Source: an uncultured Veillonella sp. (GTDB lineage Bacteria > Bacillota > Negativicutes > Veillonellales > Veillonellaceae). From it: DNA of 13,415 nt. Below, piece by piece: positions 1 through 6,722 of the stretch. Under the pieces are notes generated by a model, which was not told the DNA's origin, made no database searches, and was given only the letters and a program-made list of their open reading frames with translations. A program made the translations under genes and the position numbers. The first letter of the stretch is position 1, and every line of letters starts with the position of its first letter. Where the stretch lies: the NCBI GenBank assembly GCA_902477915.1, contig CABSJA010000047.1, forward strand, positions 1 through 13,415, read 5' to 3'.

Positions 1-308
1 CGTCCACAATATACCAATTCTTCTACGGTCATATCCTTTGGCATATTAGGCACCTGTGGCAGAAACGCCATTTGACGTGCCAATTCATTTTGTGAATACG
101 ACTGTAATGGTTTACCTAAAATAGTCACACAGTCACGAGGACTATGAATATATCCAATCATAGACCGTAAGAGTGTACTTTTACCACAACCATTAGGCCC
201 GATTAAAGTCGTTATTTTACCAACAGGGACAGATACATTAATGTCATGTAAAATATGACGATCACCGAGAGTGACGGATAACTGGTTTACATCAATAGCC
301 GTATTCAT
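1..308 (-). CDS. ABC transporter ATP-binding protein, FecE/BtuD type (3' part cut off by window)
   Basis: This gene encodes the nucleotide-binding subunit of an importer for iron-siderophore, haem or corrinoid, acting at the cytoplasmic face of the membrane. Only the first 102 codons are present. Reading from the ATG at 308, the protein begins MNTAIDVNQL. It has a Walker A motif GPNGCGKST at residues 37-45 and a Q-loop glutamine near residue 85 (FLPQVPN). The signature and Walker B motifs lie beyond the window edge. The permease gene ends in TAA at 310-308 and this gene starts in ATG at 308-306, giving a TAATG junction. That implies translational coupling and a dedicated partnership. The length of sequence between Walker A and the Q-loop fits the FecE/BtuD/FhuC subfamily. 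The substrate cannot be told from the ATPase. Confidence 0.93.
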   Translation of the reverse strand, partial: MNTAIDVNQLSVTLGDRHILHDINVSVPVGKITTLIGPNGCGKSTLLRSMIGYIHSPRDCVTILGKPLQSYSQNELARQMAFLPQVPNMPKDMTVEELVYCG

Positions 309-1303
309 TAGTTATCCCTCCTCAATAGATATAAGAAGAATGGCGCCCCAAAGAATGCCATGATAATACCAACCGGTACCTCAATTGGGCTCCACATAAC
401 ACGCCCTACCGTATCACTAACAACGAGGACGAGTGCCCCTAATAATGCCGATCCAGGCAGTAAATATGCATAGTCGTTACCGATTATAAGACGTAACATA
501 TGAGGAATAACCAAACCTACAAATCCGATAAGGCCCGCAATACTTACAGCACCAGCCGCTAAAAGAGCAGCCACTGCAGTCATAATAAACCGCGTTTGTT
601 CTACCTTAAGGCCTAATCCCTTTGCAGTTTCATCACCTAAACTTAAAATGGTAAGTCGTTTAGCTCCTAAGCAAGCAAAAATAAGACCGACTAACGCGTA
701 TGGGAACAGAACCTCTACTTGAGGCCAACTGCGTGCAGCCAAGCCCCCTACCATCCAAAGTAAGGCTCCTTGCACACGATCTCCATAGAATACAAGTAGT
801 GCAGAAATACCAGAGCCTAAAAAAGCAGCCACCGCAACACCAGCCAAGATGATACGGCTTGGACGTACACCATTCTTCCAAGCAAGAGCATATACCATCA
901 ACGCCGCAGCCATAGCACCTATAAAGGCGACGAGAGGCACAATATGATCATAGCCAGGGAATAGAATAAATATAATAACACCGGCAAGTCCAGCACCGGA
1001 GGAAACGCCAACGATTTGAGGATCTGCTAAAGGGTTCTTCATAACCGCCTGTAAAATGGCCCCCGATACAGCTAAACAAGCGCCAACTAATGCGGCAACA
1101 ATATTACGGGGTAAGCGAATATTCCAAATGATTTGTGATGCTGTATCAGTTAGCTCACTAGACCATAATATATGCCAAATCTCAGTTAATGATACGGGTG
1201 TTGATCCCCAAATAAGAGATATAATCATGCTCGTAATAACGGCGATGATTAAGATACAAATCACTGATACGCGAAATAATTTTCGTTCATTACTTGATGC
1301 CAT
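308..1303 (-). CDS. FecCD/BtuC-family ABC transporter permease
   Basis: This 331-residue integral membrane protein is the usual length for FecCD-type permeases and should form the homodimeric channel of a type II importer. The N-terminus has a short charged stretch (MASSNERK) followed by a hydrophobic segment. Family hallmarks visible are the RLPRNIVAALVGACLAVSGA block near residues 63-82, NPLADPQIVGVSSGAG, the GLIGFVGLVIPH motif that contacts the ATPase, and the C-terminal P..VPVG...AFFGAPFFLYLL signature. The ATG at 1303 is preceded by the purine-rich run GAGAGGGGGG, which supports this start. The gene lies just downstream of the cbi operon but behind an intrinsic terminator, so it probably has its own promoter. 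Corrinoid uptake is possible from this context; haem or ferric siderophore is equally compatible with the sequence. No substrate-binding protein gene is in view. Confidence 0.93.
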   Translation of the reverse strand: MASSNERKLFRVSVICILIIAVITSMIISLIWGSTPVSLTEIWHILWSSELTDTASQIIWNIRLPRNIVAALVGACLAVSGAILQAVMKNPLADPQIVGVSSGAGLAGVIIFILFPGYDHIVPLVAFIGAMAAALMVYALAWKNGVRPSRIILAGVAVAAFLGSGISALLVFYGDRVQGALLWMVGGLAARSWPQVEVLFPYALVGLIFACLGAKRLTILSLGDETAKGLGLKVEQTRFIMTAVAALLAAGAVSIAGLIGFVGLVIPHMLRLIIGNDYAYLLPGSALLGALVLVVSDTVGRVMWSPIEVPVGIIMAFFGAPFFLYLLRRDN

Positions 1304-1328
1304 ATGAACCCCCCTCTCAAAAATTAAC

Positions 1329-1356
1329 TACATTATAAGAGATCTAATACATTATA
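1329..1356 (-). promoter_or_regulatory. Candidate promoter of the permease/ATPase genes
   Basis: On the minus strand there are two perfect TATAAT hexamers, at 1356-1351 and 1337-1332. Each is part of a 9-base direct repeat TATAATGTA, with copies at 1356-1348 and 1337-1329. The downstream copy would place transcription start roughly 22 bases before the permease ATG. No good TTGACA-like -35 box sits at 16-18 bases from either, so the assignment rests on the -10 boxes and on the terminator just upstream, which makes a local promoter necessary. Confidence 0.4.
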
Positions 1357-1397
1357 TTTGACTATGTTTAGCAATTATTGTGAAAAATATATACAGT

Positions 1398-1439
1398 AAA
1401 ACCCGAATCGCAGAACTACAAAAATACGATTCGGGTTTT
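1398..1439 (-). terminator. Intrinsic terminator of the cbi operon
   Basis: A perfect 13-base inverted repeat, AAAACCCGAATCG at 1398-1410 and its complement at 1427-1439, flanks a 16-base loop. It lies three bases after the cbiC stop codon in the direction of transcription. The minus-strand 3' arm ends in TTTT followed by ACTGTAT, so the U tract is short and partly within the stem. The arm sequence would also allow some termination on the plus strand, but no plus-strand gene ends here. Position and stem strength make it the end of the cobalamin operon. Confidence 0.85.
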
Positions 1440-1442
1440 GTA

Positions 1443-2108
1443 TTATTTAGACTCTTTGCCTTCTACGAAGAGCATGTCATTGCGTTTTACGTCTGTGTAA
1501 AGCAATGCATTACATACGGAAGCAGCAATTGGGCTACCACCTTTGTTACCTTTTACAGTGATGTAAGGAACTGGGGATACTTCCATCAAATAATCTTTGG
1601 ATTCTGCAGCACCTACGAAGCCTACAGGGATACCAATGATAAGAGCTGGTTTAACGCCTTCTTCAAGAGCTAAACGCAATACTTCGTACAATGCAGTTGG
1701 CGCATTACCAATAGCAACGATTTGGCCTTCTAATTGTTTGCCAAATGTACGCATAGCTGCGATGGAACGTGTTACGCCTAATTCTTTAGCCATTTTAGCT
1801 ACATTTTCATCTTTAATTAAGCAATGTACTTCGTTGCCGCGAATTTTAAGAGCTGGTTTAGAAATACCTGTGCGAACCATTTCCACATCTGTATAAATAT
1901 CTGCACCATTATCTAATGCTTCGATACCTTTTTGAACAGCATCAGGGCTCATTTTTACGAGTTGAGCGTATTCAACGTCGCCAGACGCATGAACAGTACG
2001 GGATACTACGCGTACTTCATCATCTGTTAAACCTAAATCCTTTACATAATCGTAAATGATTTCCATACTTTTATCTTCAATGGCTTTAGGATTTTTAACG
2101 TAATCCAT
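1443..2108 (-). CDS. cbiC: Cobalt-precorrin-8 methylmutase CbiC (CobH family)
   Basis: This cytoplasmic enzyme moves a methyl group from C11 to C12 of the corrin ring, turning cobalt-precorrin-8 into cobyrinate, the last ring-building step. The 221-residue length is typical. The catalytic histidine is His40 in SRTVHASGDVEYA, and the C-terminal half carries the conserved APTAL, GIPVGFVGAAESK and KGGSPIAAS blocks. I place the start at the ATG at 2108, preceded by GGGAGG, because the protein from there (MDYVKNPKAIEDKSMEII) matches the family N-terminus. A longer reading frame opening at 2243 only overlaps cobK and has no family similarity. The start lies 14 bases inside the end of cobK in a different frame, consistent with coupled translation. 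It is the last gene of the operon, ahead of the terminator. Confidence 0.96.
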   Translation of the reverse strand: MDYVKNPKAIEDKSMEIIYDYVKDLGLTDDEVRVVSRTVHASGDVEYAQLVKMSPDAVQKGIEALDNGADIYTDVEMVRTGISKPALKIRGNEVHCLIKDENVAKMAKELGVTRSIAAMRTFGKQLEGQIVAIGNAPTALYEVLRLALEEGVKPALIIGIPVGFVGAAESKDYLMEVSPVPYITVKGNKGGSPIAASVCNALLYTDVKRNDMLFVEGKESK

Positions 2109-2883
2109 TAGTGTCCTCCCATAATTTGAAAAATTCATCATTAGATGATACCACGTGGCTTTCAATCTTAACACGTGGACGATCGATAACAATAACATGG
2201 ATACCAAGATCCATAGCTGCTTGTAATTTCGTATCTGCCCCACCTACAAGACCAGAGTTTTTCATAACTACAACGCTAGCCTTTGTATCGTGGAACATGA
2301 TGCGGTTCATATCGTAAGAAAATGGACCTTGTATAGCAACAATGCGTTTTGGACTTACATTGAGGTCTTCCATCATCTGTAATACCTCTGCTGTAGGCAA
2401 AATACGGGTCCATACTTCGCAATCTTGTAAGGCTTCAGATTTGGCAAAGATGTGCATTGTCTTACTACCAGTCGTCAAATACACATGGCTGTTATTTTCC
2501 TTAGCTAATTTTCCTGCTAGATTGGCTGCCTCTACTTCGTCCACTACGATATGTAATTTATCATAGTCTGGTAATGGCACTTCTTTACGTTCGAAACGAA
2601 CAAAAGGAATACCTTCGGCCTTTGCTGCATCTTGAGCCGTAGCCGTAACAATAGCAGCATACGGATGGCTTGCATCGATTAAAAGGCGCACATTGTGCTC
2701 TTTAATCAAGTTTTGCATCGCCTCTTGGTCAAGACGGCCCGTATGTACGGTAATACCTTTATGAGCAGCAAGCTCTGCACCATATTGACTAACAACCGTA
2801 ACAAGCACATCTTCACCAGTTCGTTTTTGGATTTCTACCGCTAAGGTGCGACCATCCAAAGTGCCGGCAATGACCCAAATCAT
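2095..2883 (-). CDS. cbiJ: Cobalt-precorrin-6A reductase CbiJ/CobK
   Basis: This gene encodes the NAD(P)H-dependent reductase that converts cobalt-precorrin-6A to 6B in the corrin pathway. The 262-residue protein begins MIWVIAGTLDGRTLA, where GTLDGR at residues 7-12 is the family's nucleotide/substrate loop. It continues with GRLDQEAM, LLIDASHPYAA and IQGPFS, which are characteristic of the two Rossmann-like halves of CobK. The start ATG overlaps the cbiH stop as ATGA (2883-2880). Because the neighbours are the anaerobic set (cbiD, cbiG), the cobalt-containing substrate is the likely one. The name cobK is used for the same family in aerobic organisms. Confidence 0.94.
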   Translation of the reverse strand: MIWVIAGTLDGRTLAVEIQKRTGEDVLVTVVSQYGAELAAHKGITVHTGRLDQEAMQNLIKEHNVRLLIDASHPYAAIVTATAQDAAKAEGIPFVRFERKEVPLPDYDKLHIVVDEVEAANLAGKLAKENNSHVYLTTGSKTMHIFAKSEALQDCEVWTRILPTAEVLQMMEDLNVSPKRIVAIQGPFSYDMNRIMFHDTKASVVVMKNSGLVGGADTKLQAAMDLGIHVIVIDRPRVKIESHVVSSNDEFFKLWEDTNGLR

Positions 2884-3704
2884 AATTTGTAGCCTCGAGG
2901 TGTAATCATGCGACCATTTTCAACATAGGTTTGGCTGTTACCGATGATAACAAGTGTTTGCATATCTACTTCTTCGTTAGTGAAGTTTTCAAGGTCAGAA
3001 ATTACCATATGTTGACCTGGGCGACCTGCTTTTTGCACGATGCCAACAGGTGTTTTAGGGTCGCGGTATTTAAGAACGATTTCGCGAACTTCATCTAAAT
3101 GTGTAATGCGTTTTTTACTACGTGGGTTGTACAAGGAAATAACCATATCACCTTGTGCACAAAGATCAGCACGTTTTTTGATAAGATCCCATGGAGTCAT
3201 TAAGTCACTTAAGGAAATGACTGCAAAGTCATGCATCAAAGGTGCACCCAATACAGATGCTGCTACGTTTACAGCACTAAGACCAGGTACGATATCTACG
3301 GAAGGACGTTTTTCTGCTGGCACTTTATTAGCAAGTTCCAACACAAGACCTGCCATGCCGTATACGCCAGAGTCACCAGAGGATACTACAACTACTTGAT
3401 GACCTTCTACTGCTAAATCAACTGCTTGTTGGCAACGATCTACTTCTTGCATCATCGCAGTACCTACAGTTTCTTTACCTTCGATAAGGTCTTTAATCAA
3501 GTCGAGGTATGTCAAATAACCTACAACGCGGTCAGCTGCTAAGATAGCTTCGCGCGCTTGAGGCGTCATAAACTCTTCATCGCCAGGGCCAATGCCGATT
3601 ACTTTGATGTTACCTGTGCAATGGCTACCGTTGTTTTGGGATAAATTGTTTTGTGCTGTATTAGTGTTCGGCTCTTGGCCGCTAATAATGCTGTTGTCTC
3701 GCAT
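2880..3704 (-). CDS. cbiH: Cobalt-factor III / precorrin-3B C17-methyltransferase CbiH (CobJ family), N-terminally extended
   Basis: This SAM-dependent methyltransferase carries out C17 methylation with ring contraction, yielding cobalt-precorrin-4. The tetrapyrrole methylase fold is clear: IGIGPGDEEFMTP near residues 36-48, VGYLTYLDLI, SSGDSGVYGMAG, VPGLSAVNVAASVLGAPLMHDF and SLYNPRSKKR. The catalytic core would normally begin at about residue 33. The preceding 32 residues are polar and rich in Asn, Gln and Ser, and are encoded by DNA shared with the end of cbiG. No alternative in-frame ATG, GTG or TTG lies between 3704 and the core, and the ATG at 3704 has a good ribosome-binding site (TAGGAGTAGGA), so the long form appears real. 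The stop overlaps the cobK/cbiJ start by four bases. It is 274 residues, about 30 longer than usual. Confidence 0.95.
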   Translation of the reverse strand: MRDNSIISGQEPNTNTAQNNLSQNNGSHCTGNIKVIGIGPGDEEFMTPQAREAILAADRVVGYLTYLDLIKDLIEGKETVGTAMMQEVDRCQQAVDLAVEGHQVVVVSSGDSGVYGMAGLVLELANKVPAEKRPSVDIVPGLSAVNVAASVLGAPLMHDFAVISLSDLMTPWDLIKKRADLCAQGDMVISLYNPRSKKRITHLDEVREIVLKYRDPKTPVGIVQKAGRPGQHMVISDLENFTNEEVDMQTLVIIGNSQTYVENGRMITPRGYKL

Positions 3705-4747
3705 ACGTTTCCTACTCCTATAGTTCCTTTTACAAAATTAGATTCTTTTAATTCTTCTTCTTCAATGAGTGGTGCCATCTCGTCCTGTGTATAGAACACG
3801 ATAGGCCACCCCATAATTTGCATAGCCTCTAAGAGGCCTACTTCATCTTGTTTAACGATGACCGATGCAGCCGTTACAAGGCTCTTTGGTGAAAGCTTAT
3901 GTGCTGCTAGCGACTGTTGAATAGCATCAAGAATCAATTCCTTCGGCGTATCTCGACGACAGCCAATGCCCATCGTATACGTACGAGGGCGCAAAATTAA
4001 TTGATGTCCATACTCGGCAATTACTTTATCAGTAATTACAACTCTAGATGAACCCTCTTCAGCGCTTTCATTTTTACATGGAATAAGCTCAAGCTGATCC
4101 AACGAAACAATATGAACCATACCATGTTCACCAATATGAGCTTTCGCAGCTTTTTCTAAATGCTCTGCATTCGGTAAGCTTTCATCGATATAATAATCAA
4201 CCTGTTCTCCCCCAACAATGGCAGAGTTCACATTGATTAAGGTTTGAAAATCATCTACCAACAGATGCTCGTGGCGCGCCAACACGTCAGGCGCTGGCAA
4301 CCCGTTTACATCCGTAGCAGTTGTAATAACAGGGTCCGCATCGATGGCCAGCGAAATGGACTGCGTCCATTCGTTGGCGCCCCCAAGGTGACCAGACAAT
4401 AAGCTAATCACATGATGTCCTACTTCGTCCATTACGACTACTGCAGGATCCTTTGATTTATGCTCAATATATGGTGCGATCATGCGCACTACAATACCAA
4501 GTGCCATAATACACAGTACTTGGTCGTAATCCTTGAAAATCTGTCCAATATGATTTTTGAGGGAATCGAAATAAATAGCCTCACCACCGGAGGGACGGTT
4601 TTCCTTTTCAAAGCAATCCGCATGGGGAGCCACCAAAGACTTGATGCGTTGACCTAGCTTTGCACCTCGTTCAGATACAGAGAGAATAGCCGTTCTATTC
4701 TTCTTAGCTCCAGTCGTAGATGCAACAGTTTCTAGTTCTTTCATCAT
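3599..4747 (-). CDS. cbiG: Cobalt-precorrin-5A hydrolase CbiG
   Basis: CbiG opens the delta-lactone of cobalt-precorrin-5A and releases the C2 unit as acetaldehyde, a reaction specific to the anaerobic pathway. The N-terminal domain shows MALGIVVRMI (residues 81-90), VVVMDEVGHHVISLLSGHLGGAN (104-125) and ITTATDVNG. The C-terminal domain starts around MGIGCRRDTP (259-268) and ends with the conserved VCETTALLAA and TTVAIA blocks. The ATG at 4747, one base after the cbiF stop and preceded by AAGGA, gives 382 residues. An upstream ATG at 4816 would add 23 residues of cbiF-overlapping sequence and is unlikely; a second ATG at 4744 is also possible. The last 106 bases are shared with cbiH in another frame, yet they still encode conserved family residues. 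Confidence 0.95.
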   Translation of the reverse strand: MMKELETVASTTGAKKNRTAILSVSERGAKLGQRIKSLVAPHADCFEKENRPSGGEAIYFDSLKNHIGQIFKDYDQVLCIMALGIVVRMIAPYIEHKSKDPAVVVMDEVGHHVISLLSGHLGGANEWTQSISLAIDADPVITTATDVNGLPAPDVLARHEHLLVDDFQTLINVNSAIVGGEQVDYYIDESLPNAEHLEKAAKAHIGEHGMVHIVSLDQLELIPCKNESAEEGSSRVVITDKVIAEYGHQLILRPRTYTMGIGCRRDTPKELILDAIQQSLAAHKLSPKSLVTAASVIVKQDEVGLLEAMQIMGWPIVFYTQDEMAPLIEEEELKESNFVKGTIGVGNVCETTALLAAKSRTLIQHKTIYPKTTVAIAQVTSK

Positions 4748-4748
4748 A

Positions 4749-5510
4749 CTAGTCCTTAGCACTGCGGTACATGTGAGCAAAGCCTTTGTCGTAGAGTTTA
4801 GATAATTCGTATTCACTATCTAATACATGGCTTACTACGATCATAGCTTGGCGCAATACGCCTTCTTTCGCTACGATGTCCGCAATGGTTTCCAATGTGC
4901 CACGGATAATGCGTTGGTCTGGCCAAGACGCTTTTACCACGATAGCCACTGGAGTCGTTTTGTCATAACCGCCCTCGATGAGTTCAGCCACTACTTTATC
5001 TAACATTTGAACGCTAAGGAAAATACACATTGTCGCTTCATGAGCTGCTAACATGCGCAATTTTTCCTTTGGAGGCATCGGTGTACGACCTTCCATACGC
5101 GTAATGATAACTGTTTGAGATACATTAGGTAGTGTATATTCTTGTTTCAAAGCCGCTGCTGTAGCAAGGAAAGAACTTACACCTGGCACGACTTCATAAG
5201 AAATACCCATGCCAGCGAGTGCATCCATTTGCTCTTGAATAGCACCGTAAATTGCAGGGTCACCTGTGTGAAGGCGAACTACGCTTTTACCAGCCTCAAC
5301 AGAAGCTTTCATAACAGCTAACACCTCATCAAGGTTCATAGTAGCACTATTATGGATTTCACAGCCTGGTTTACAAGCCTCTAAAATAGCAGGGTTTACC
5401 AAGGAACCAGCGTAAATAACAACGTCTGCCTCTTGCACTAAACGATACCCTTTGCGAGTAATTAACTCAGGATCCCCAGGGCCTGCGCCTACGATATGTA
5501 CGTCAACCAT
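4749..5510 (-). CDS. cbiF: Cobalt-precorrin-4 C11-methyltransferase CbiF (CobM family)
   Basis: CbiF is the SAM-dependent methyltransferase that methylates C11 of cobalt-precorrin-4. From the ATG at 5510 the protein is 253 residues, the usual size, and begins MVDVHIVGAGPGDPELIT. Other conserved blocks are VVIYAGSLVNPAIL, LHTGDPAIYGAIQEQ (the SAM-binding loop), YEVVPGVSSFLATAAAL and TRMEGRTPMP. The reading frame stays open to 5546, but the 12 extra residues overlap cbiT, have no ribosome-binding site and are not part of the family. The chosen ATG follows GGAGAG and starts one base after the cbiT stop (TAATATG). It also ends one base before cbiG, so the three genes should be translated together. 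Confidence 0.96.
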   Translation of the reverse strand: MVDVHIVGAGPGDPELITRKGYRLVQEADVVIYAGSLVNPAILEACKPGCEIHNSATMNLDEVLAVMKASVEAGKSVVRLHTGDPAIYGAIQEQMDALAGMGISYEVVPGVSSFLATAAALKQEYTLPNVSQTVIITRMEGRTPMPPKEKLRMLAAHEATMCIFLSVQMLDKVVAELIEGGYDKTTPVAIVVKASWPDQRIIRGTLETIADIVAKEGVLRQAMIVVSHVLDSEYELSKLYDKGFAHMYRSAKD

Positions 5511-5511
5511 A

Positions 5512-6099
5512 TTACTCTCCTTCTGCGATACGCGTTGCAGATACAATGAAAATTGGACTCAATGGGTCTAACAAATGATATGGGCCAGCCTTACGATAAC
5601 GGCTAATAGACATTTGATAACCTTCATAGGTGAAAGGACGACCTTTCAACTCTTTAAGGATTGTATAGCCAGTTTCCATTGTTACAGCTGTTACAACTAG
5701 ACGTCCGCCAATTTTTAAAAGACGTTGCGCCTCGTCCATGATGCCGGTCATACCACCAGCGCTGCCGCCGATGATAACCGCATCAAGCTCAGGCAATTCT
5801 TCCATGCCTTCTGGAGCTTTGGACTTGATAACCGTCATATTATTTACATTGAATTTCTTCATGTTTTCATTGATAAGGTCGATGCCTTTATCAAAGCGCT
5901 CAATCGCATATACATGCCCTTTAGGAGCTGCCAAGGCTGCTTCAATAGAAATAGAGCCCGTACCAGCACCTACGTCAAGGACGATGCTATCTTCCTCAAT
6001 GCGTGCCTCGTTCATAACGGCTTTGCGAATCTCGCATTTCGTCATCGGCACGTCGCCGCGGATAAATTCCTCATCAGGAATTCCGAAAAAATGTCTCAT
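5512..6099 (-). CDS. cbiT: Cobalt-precorrin-6B C15-methyltransferase (decarboxylating) CbiT
   Basis: CbiT methylates C15 and removes the acetate carboxyl from ring C of cobalt-precorrin-6B. It is a class I SAM methyltransferase: motif I is LDVGAGTGSI at residues 41-50, the acidic end of strand 2 is in YAIERFD near residue 67, and the family loop GGSAGG lies at 111-116. The N-terminal IPDEEFIRGDVPMTKCEIR is a strong CbiT signature. The 195-residue length matches a stand-alone CbiT; in aerobic pathways it is fused to CbiE as CobL. Its ATG overlaps the cbiE stop as ATGA (6099-6096). Confidence 0.96.
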   Translation of the reverse strand: MRHFFGIPDEEFIRGDVPMTKCEIRKAVMNEARIEEDSIVLDVGAGTGSISIEAALAAPKGHVYAIERFDKGIDLINENMKKFNVNNMTVIKSKAPEGMEELPELDAVIIGGSAGGMTGIMDEAQRLLKIGGRLVVTAVTMETGYTILKELKGRPFTYEGYQMSISRYRKAGPYHLLDPLSPIFIVSATRIAEGE

Positions 6100-6722
6100 C
6101 CTAGTACCACCATTACAGAATGACCAAAGCCTTCAAGCTCAGTTAATACCTCTAACGTGGAGTCTACAATTTTTTCATCATCATAGCTCAAGCGCTCAAG
6201 GGCTGCTGCTCTCGTTTCTTTTGGCCAACCTGCATCTATTAAAATACGCGCAATATGCGCTGGATTATATTCTGGATCCGTTAAGAACCCCATCTTTTTA
6301 CCTGCTTCATACACGAGTTTCTCTGGTGCCGGTTGGCGACCGTGAAAGCTCATTAAATCCGCATCATGCCACACCTCATTGAGTCGAGCGAAGGCAAAGG
6401 TCATAGAACTAATGCCTGGCACAACCTCAATAGGATGAGCAGGGAATTTCTTTTTTAAATATGGCAACAAGCTATAGTAGCCTGTATCACCACTTACCAT
6501 AACGACAACATCATGATCGTTGAGCTCACGCTCAATTTGCTCAGCTAATAGGCTAAGCTTACCTGTTACAGGATATGTTATTTGGCCAGGCTCTTGAAAG
6601 TCCTCTAAGGACCGTTCACTGCCCACCAATACTGTAGCATGTTTAATTAAATTAAGGCCTTTAGGTACCACATAATCAGGATTACCTGGACCAATGCCTA
6701 CGATATACAAGGTATGTGCCAT
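6096..6722 (-). CDS. cbiE: Cobalt-precorrin-7 C5-methyltransferase CbiE
   Basis: CbiE is the SAM-dependent C5-methyltransferase that works next to CbiT late in corrin ring methylation. The 208-residue protein shows the tetrapyrrole methylase landmarks IVGIGPGNPDYVVPKG at the N-terminus, VGSERSLEDF, MVSGDTGYYSLLPYL, and EVVPGISSMTFAFARL followed by MSFHGR. It is separate from CbiT, as in other anaerobic-pathway bacteria. The ATG at 6722 lies 25 bases inside the end of cbiD in another frame and is preceded by GGAGAG within cbiD, which points to translational coupling. Confidence 0.96.
   Translation of the reverse strand: MAHTLYIVGIGPGNPDYVVPKGLNLIKHATVLVGSERSLEDFQEPGQITYPVTGKLSLLAEQIERELNDHDVVVMVSGDTGYYSLLPYLKKKFPAHPIEVVPGISSMTFAFARLNEVWHDADLMSFHGRQPAPEKLVYEAGKKMGFLTDPEYNPAHIARILIDAGWPKETRAAALERLSYDDEKIVDSTLEVLTELEGFGHSVMVVLG

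Noticed and set aside
1304..1442. Cobalamin riboswitch upstream of the transporter
   Set aside because: The spacer is too short once the terminator is subtracted (about 94 bases), and no B12-box-like motif is present.
2109..2243. Upstream extension of cbiC (45 residues)
   Set aside because: It overlaps cobK/cbiJ, has no family similarity, and the ATG at 2108 has a good ribosome-binding site and a matching family N-terminus.
3040..3399. 119-codon plus-strand open frame opposite cbiH
   Set aside because: It is antisense to a certain gene and its translation resembles no protein family.
4748..4816. Upstream extension of cbiG (23 residues)
   Set aside because: It lies within cbiF, while the ATG at 4747 follows the cbiF stop with AAGGA upstream and fits the family.
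5738..6382. 214-codon plus-strand open frame opposite cbiT and cbiE
   Set aside because: It is antisense to two certain genes, has low-complexity unfamiliar composition and no convincing ribosome-binding site; treated as a shadow frame.
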